DNA from: Oscillospiraceae bacterium
GTDB taxonomy: Bacteria; Bacillota; Clostridia; Oscillospirales; Oscillospiraceae
Direction of reading: 5' to 3'
DNA length: 64,000 nucleotides
NCBI GenBank assembly: GCA_015067995.1
Contig: SVLJ01000002.1
Coordinates: forward strand, 1-64,000
This document shows, one piece after another, positions 62,946-64,000 of this stretch. Every line of letters begins with the position of its first letter. Within the stretch, counting starts at the first letter, position 1. The position numbers and the translations under genes were made by a program. The notes beneath the pieces are model-generated. The model was given only the letters and a program-made list of their open reading frames with translations, searched no databases and was not told where the DNA came from.

Positions 62946-64000
62946 ATGAAGAAAACCTACACGCAATCCGCTGCAGAAGTCCTTCAGGAAATGGGCGTTG
63001 ACGCGGACGGCCTGACCAGTGCTCAGGCACAGGAGCGGCTGGCCAAGTTCGGCCCCAACAAGCTGAAGGAAGCGGAAAAGCCCACCATGCTTCAGCGCTT
63101 TCTGGCACAGCTGAAGGACCCCATGCTGATCATCCTGATGGCAGCCGCAGGCGTTTCCGCTCTGACCGGTATGCTGTCCGGTGAACCGGAATGGGCAGAA
63201 GTCATCATCATCCTGACCGTCGTTCTGCTGAACGCCATTCTGGGTGTCATCCAGGAGAGCAAGGCAGAGGCCGCCATCGAAGCTCTGCAGACCATGACTG
63301 CCGCCACCTGTAAAGTCATACGTGACGGCAAAATGGTCGTTCTGCACTCCACAGACCTGGTCCCCGGTGATGTTGTACTTCTGGAAGCCGGTGACGCTGT
63401 TCCCGCTGACGGCCGTATCATTGAGAACGCTTCTCTCCAGATCGAAGAAGCTGCTCTGACCGGTGAGTCTGTCCCTGTCAACAAGATGATCGACGTTCTG
63501 TACCTGAAGGACGAGAGCGCAGAGGTTCCTCTGGGCGACCGTAAGAACATGTGCTACATGGGCTCCACTGTGGTTTACGGCCGCGGCAAGGCTGTCATCA
63601 CCGACACCGGCATGGACACCGAAATGGGTAAGATCGCCGGCGCGCTGGCAGCTGCCGAAGAGGAGCAGACCCCACTGCAGCGCAAGCTGGATGATCTGAG
63701 CGTCCTGCTGTCCAAGCTGGTTCTGGGAATCTGTGTCTTCATCTTTGCATTCAACCTGATCACTACAGGTGATTTCCATCTGGAGGTCATTCTGGAGACC
63801 TTCATGGTGGCCGTTTCTCTGGCCGTTGCCGCCATTCCCGAGGGTCTGGCAACTGTCGTTACCGTGGTTCTTTCCATCGGCGTTACCAACATGTCCAAGC
63901 GCAACGCTGTTATCCGCAAGCTGACCGCTGTTGAGACTCTGGGCTGCACCCAGGTCATCTGCTCCGACAAGACCGGCACTCTGACCCAGAACAAGATGAC
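62946..64000 (+). CDS. Cation-transporting P-type ATPase, partial
   Basis: The first 351 codons are present; the gene runs off the window. P2-type (Ca2+-like) pump: N-terminal cation ATPase domain with AQERLAKFGPNKL, the actuator motif LTGESVPVNK, the ion-site PEGL in AAIPEGLATVV, and the phosphorylated Asp341 in CSDKTGTLTQNK. It would export Ca2+ or another divalent ion. AAGGAGAAG precedes the ATG. No stop codon is reached before base 64000. Confidence 0.92.
   Translation, partial: MKKTYTQSAAEVLQEMGVDADGLTSAQAQERLAKFGPNKLKEAEKPTMLQRFLAQLKDPMLIILMAAAGVSALTGMLSGEPEWAEVIIILTVVLLNAILGVIQESKAEAAIEALQTMTAATCKVIRDGKMVVLHSTDLVPGDVVLLEAGDAVPADGRIIENASLQIEEAALTGESVPVNKMIDVLYLKDESAEVPLGDRKNMCYMGSTVVYGRGKAVITDTGMDTEMGKIAGALAAAEEEQTPLQRKLDDLSVLLSKLVLGICVFIFAFNLITTGDFHLEVILETFMVAVSLAVAAIPEGLATVVTVVLSIGVTNMSKRNAVIRKLTAVETLGCTQVICSDKTGTLTQNKM

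Overview
The window reads as a chromosomal segment of an anaerobic Gram-positive Clostridia member, most likely an Oscillospiraceae-type gut bacterium. The reasons are the GC-rich coding sequence with AT-rich promoters, strong Shine-Dalgarno (SD) sites, two T-box leaders, a tetrahydrofolate riboswitch, formate-THF ligase, a type 2 ArgC, a split B12-dependent methionine synthase, a FliB-like protein and a GTPase-NYN fusion. This is inferred from gene content; no 16S gene is present. I saw no rRNA, CRISPR array, insertion sequence, prophage or integrase.

Layout. 0-7 kb: tRNA-Ser(CGA), an AEC transporter, a radical SAM protein with a Cys-rich membrane partner, a TetM/EF-G-like GTPase fused to an NYN nuclease domain, and fhs. 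7-9.2 kb: THF riboswitch, folT and folC. 9.3-20.8 kb: branched-chain amino acid synthesis. This comprises ilvD, a T-box-led ilvB-ilvN-ilvC operon, a DUF815-type ATPase, and a T-box-led leuA-leuC-leuD-leuB operon. 20.8-25.7 kb: an AraC regulator divergent from an MBL hydrolase, M20, SGNH, M20 catabolic-looking cassette. 25.8-29.8 kb: metF, a stand-alone MetH reactivation domain and metH. 29.8-38 kb: a DUF3048 lipoprotein and the arginine operon argG-H-C-B-D-F. 38-41.5 kb: a DMT transporter, gapA and a divergent LacI regulator. 41.5-43 kb: a candidate structured RNA and a FliB-like protein. 43.2-49 kb: three tandem MATE transporters and malQ. 49.1-55.9 kb: a DeoR regulator and a 2-oxoacid dehydrogenase operon (E2, E3, fused E1 alpha/beta, MBL hydrolase). 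55.9-59.1 kb: amidohydrolase and lplA on the minus strand, and a frameshifted glycerate kinase. 59.1-62.5 kb: a FecBCD/BtuFCD-type ABC importer with a precorrin-2 dehydrogenase-like protein. 62.9-64 kb: a truncated P-type cation ATPase.

How it works together. Much of the window is amino-acid and one-carbon anabolism under RNA control. Uncharged branched-chain tRNAs should open ilvBNC and leuACDB, and reduced folate should shut folT-folC. fhs, metF and metH form a C1 route to methionine. The 2-oxoacid dehydrogenase cluster has its own DeoR regulator with matching inverted repeats at both promoters, and a lipoate ligase nearby.

Most promising for new biology: the GTPase-NYN fusion (a possible A-site mRNA-cleaving factor), the radical SAM plus Cys-rich membrane protein pair, the structured transcript at 41.6-41.9 kb, the unassigned leader of the MATE operon, and the fused-E1 dehydrogenase operon. 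All motif, promoter and repeat calls were made by eye, without database searches.
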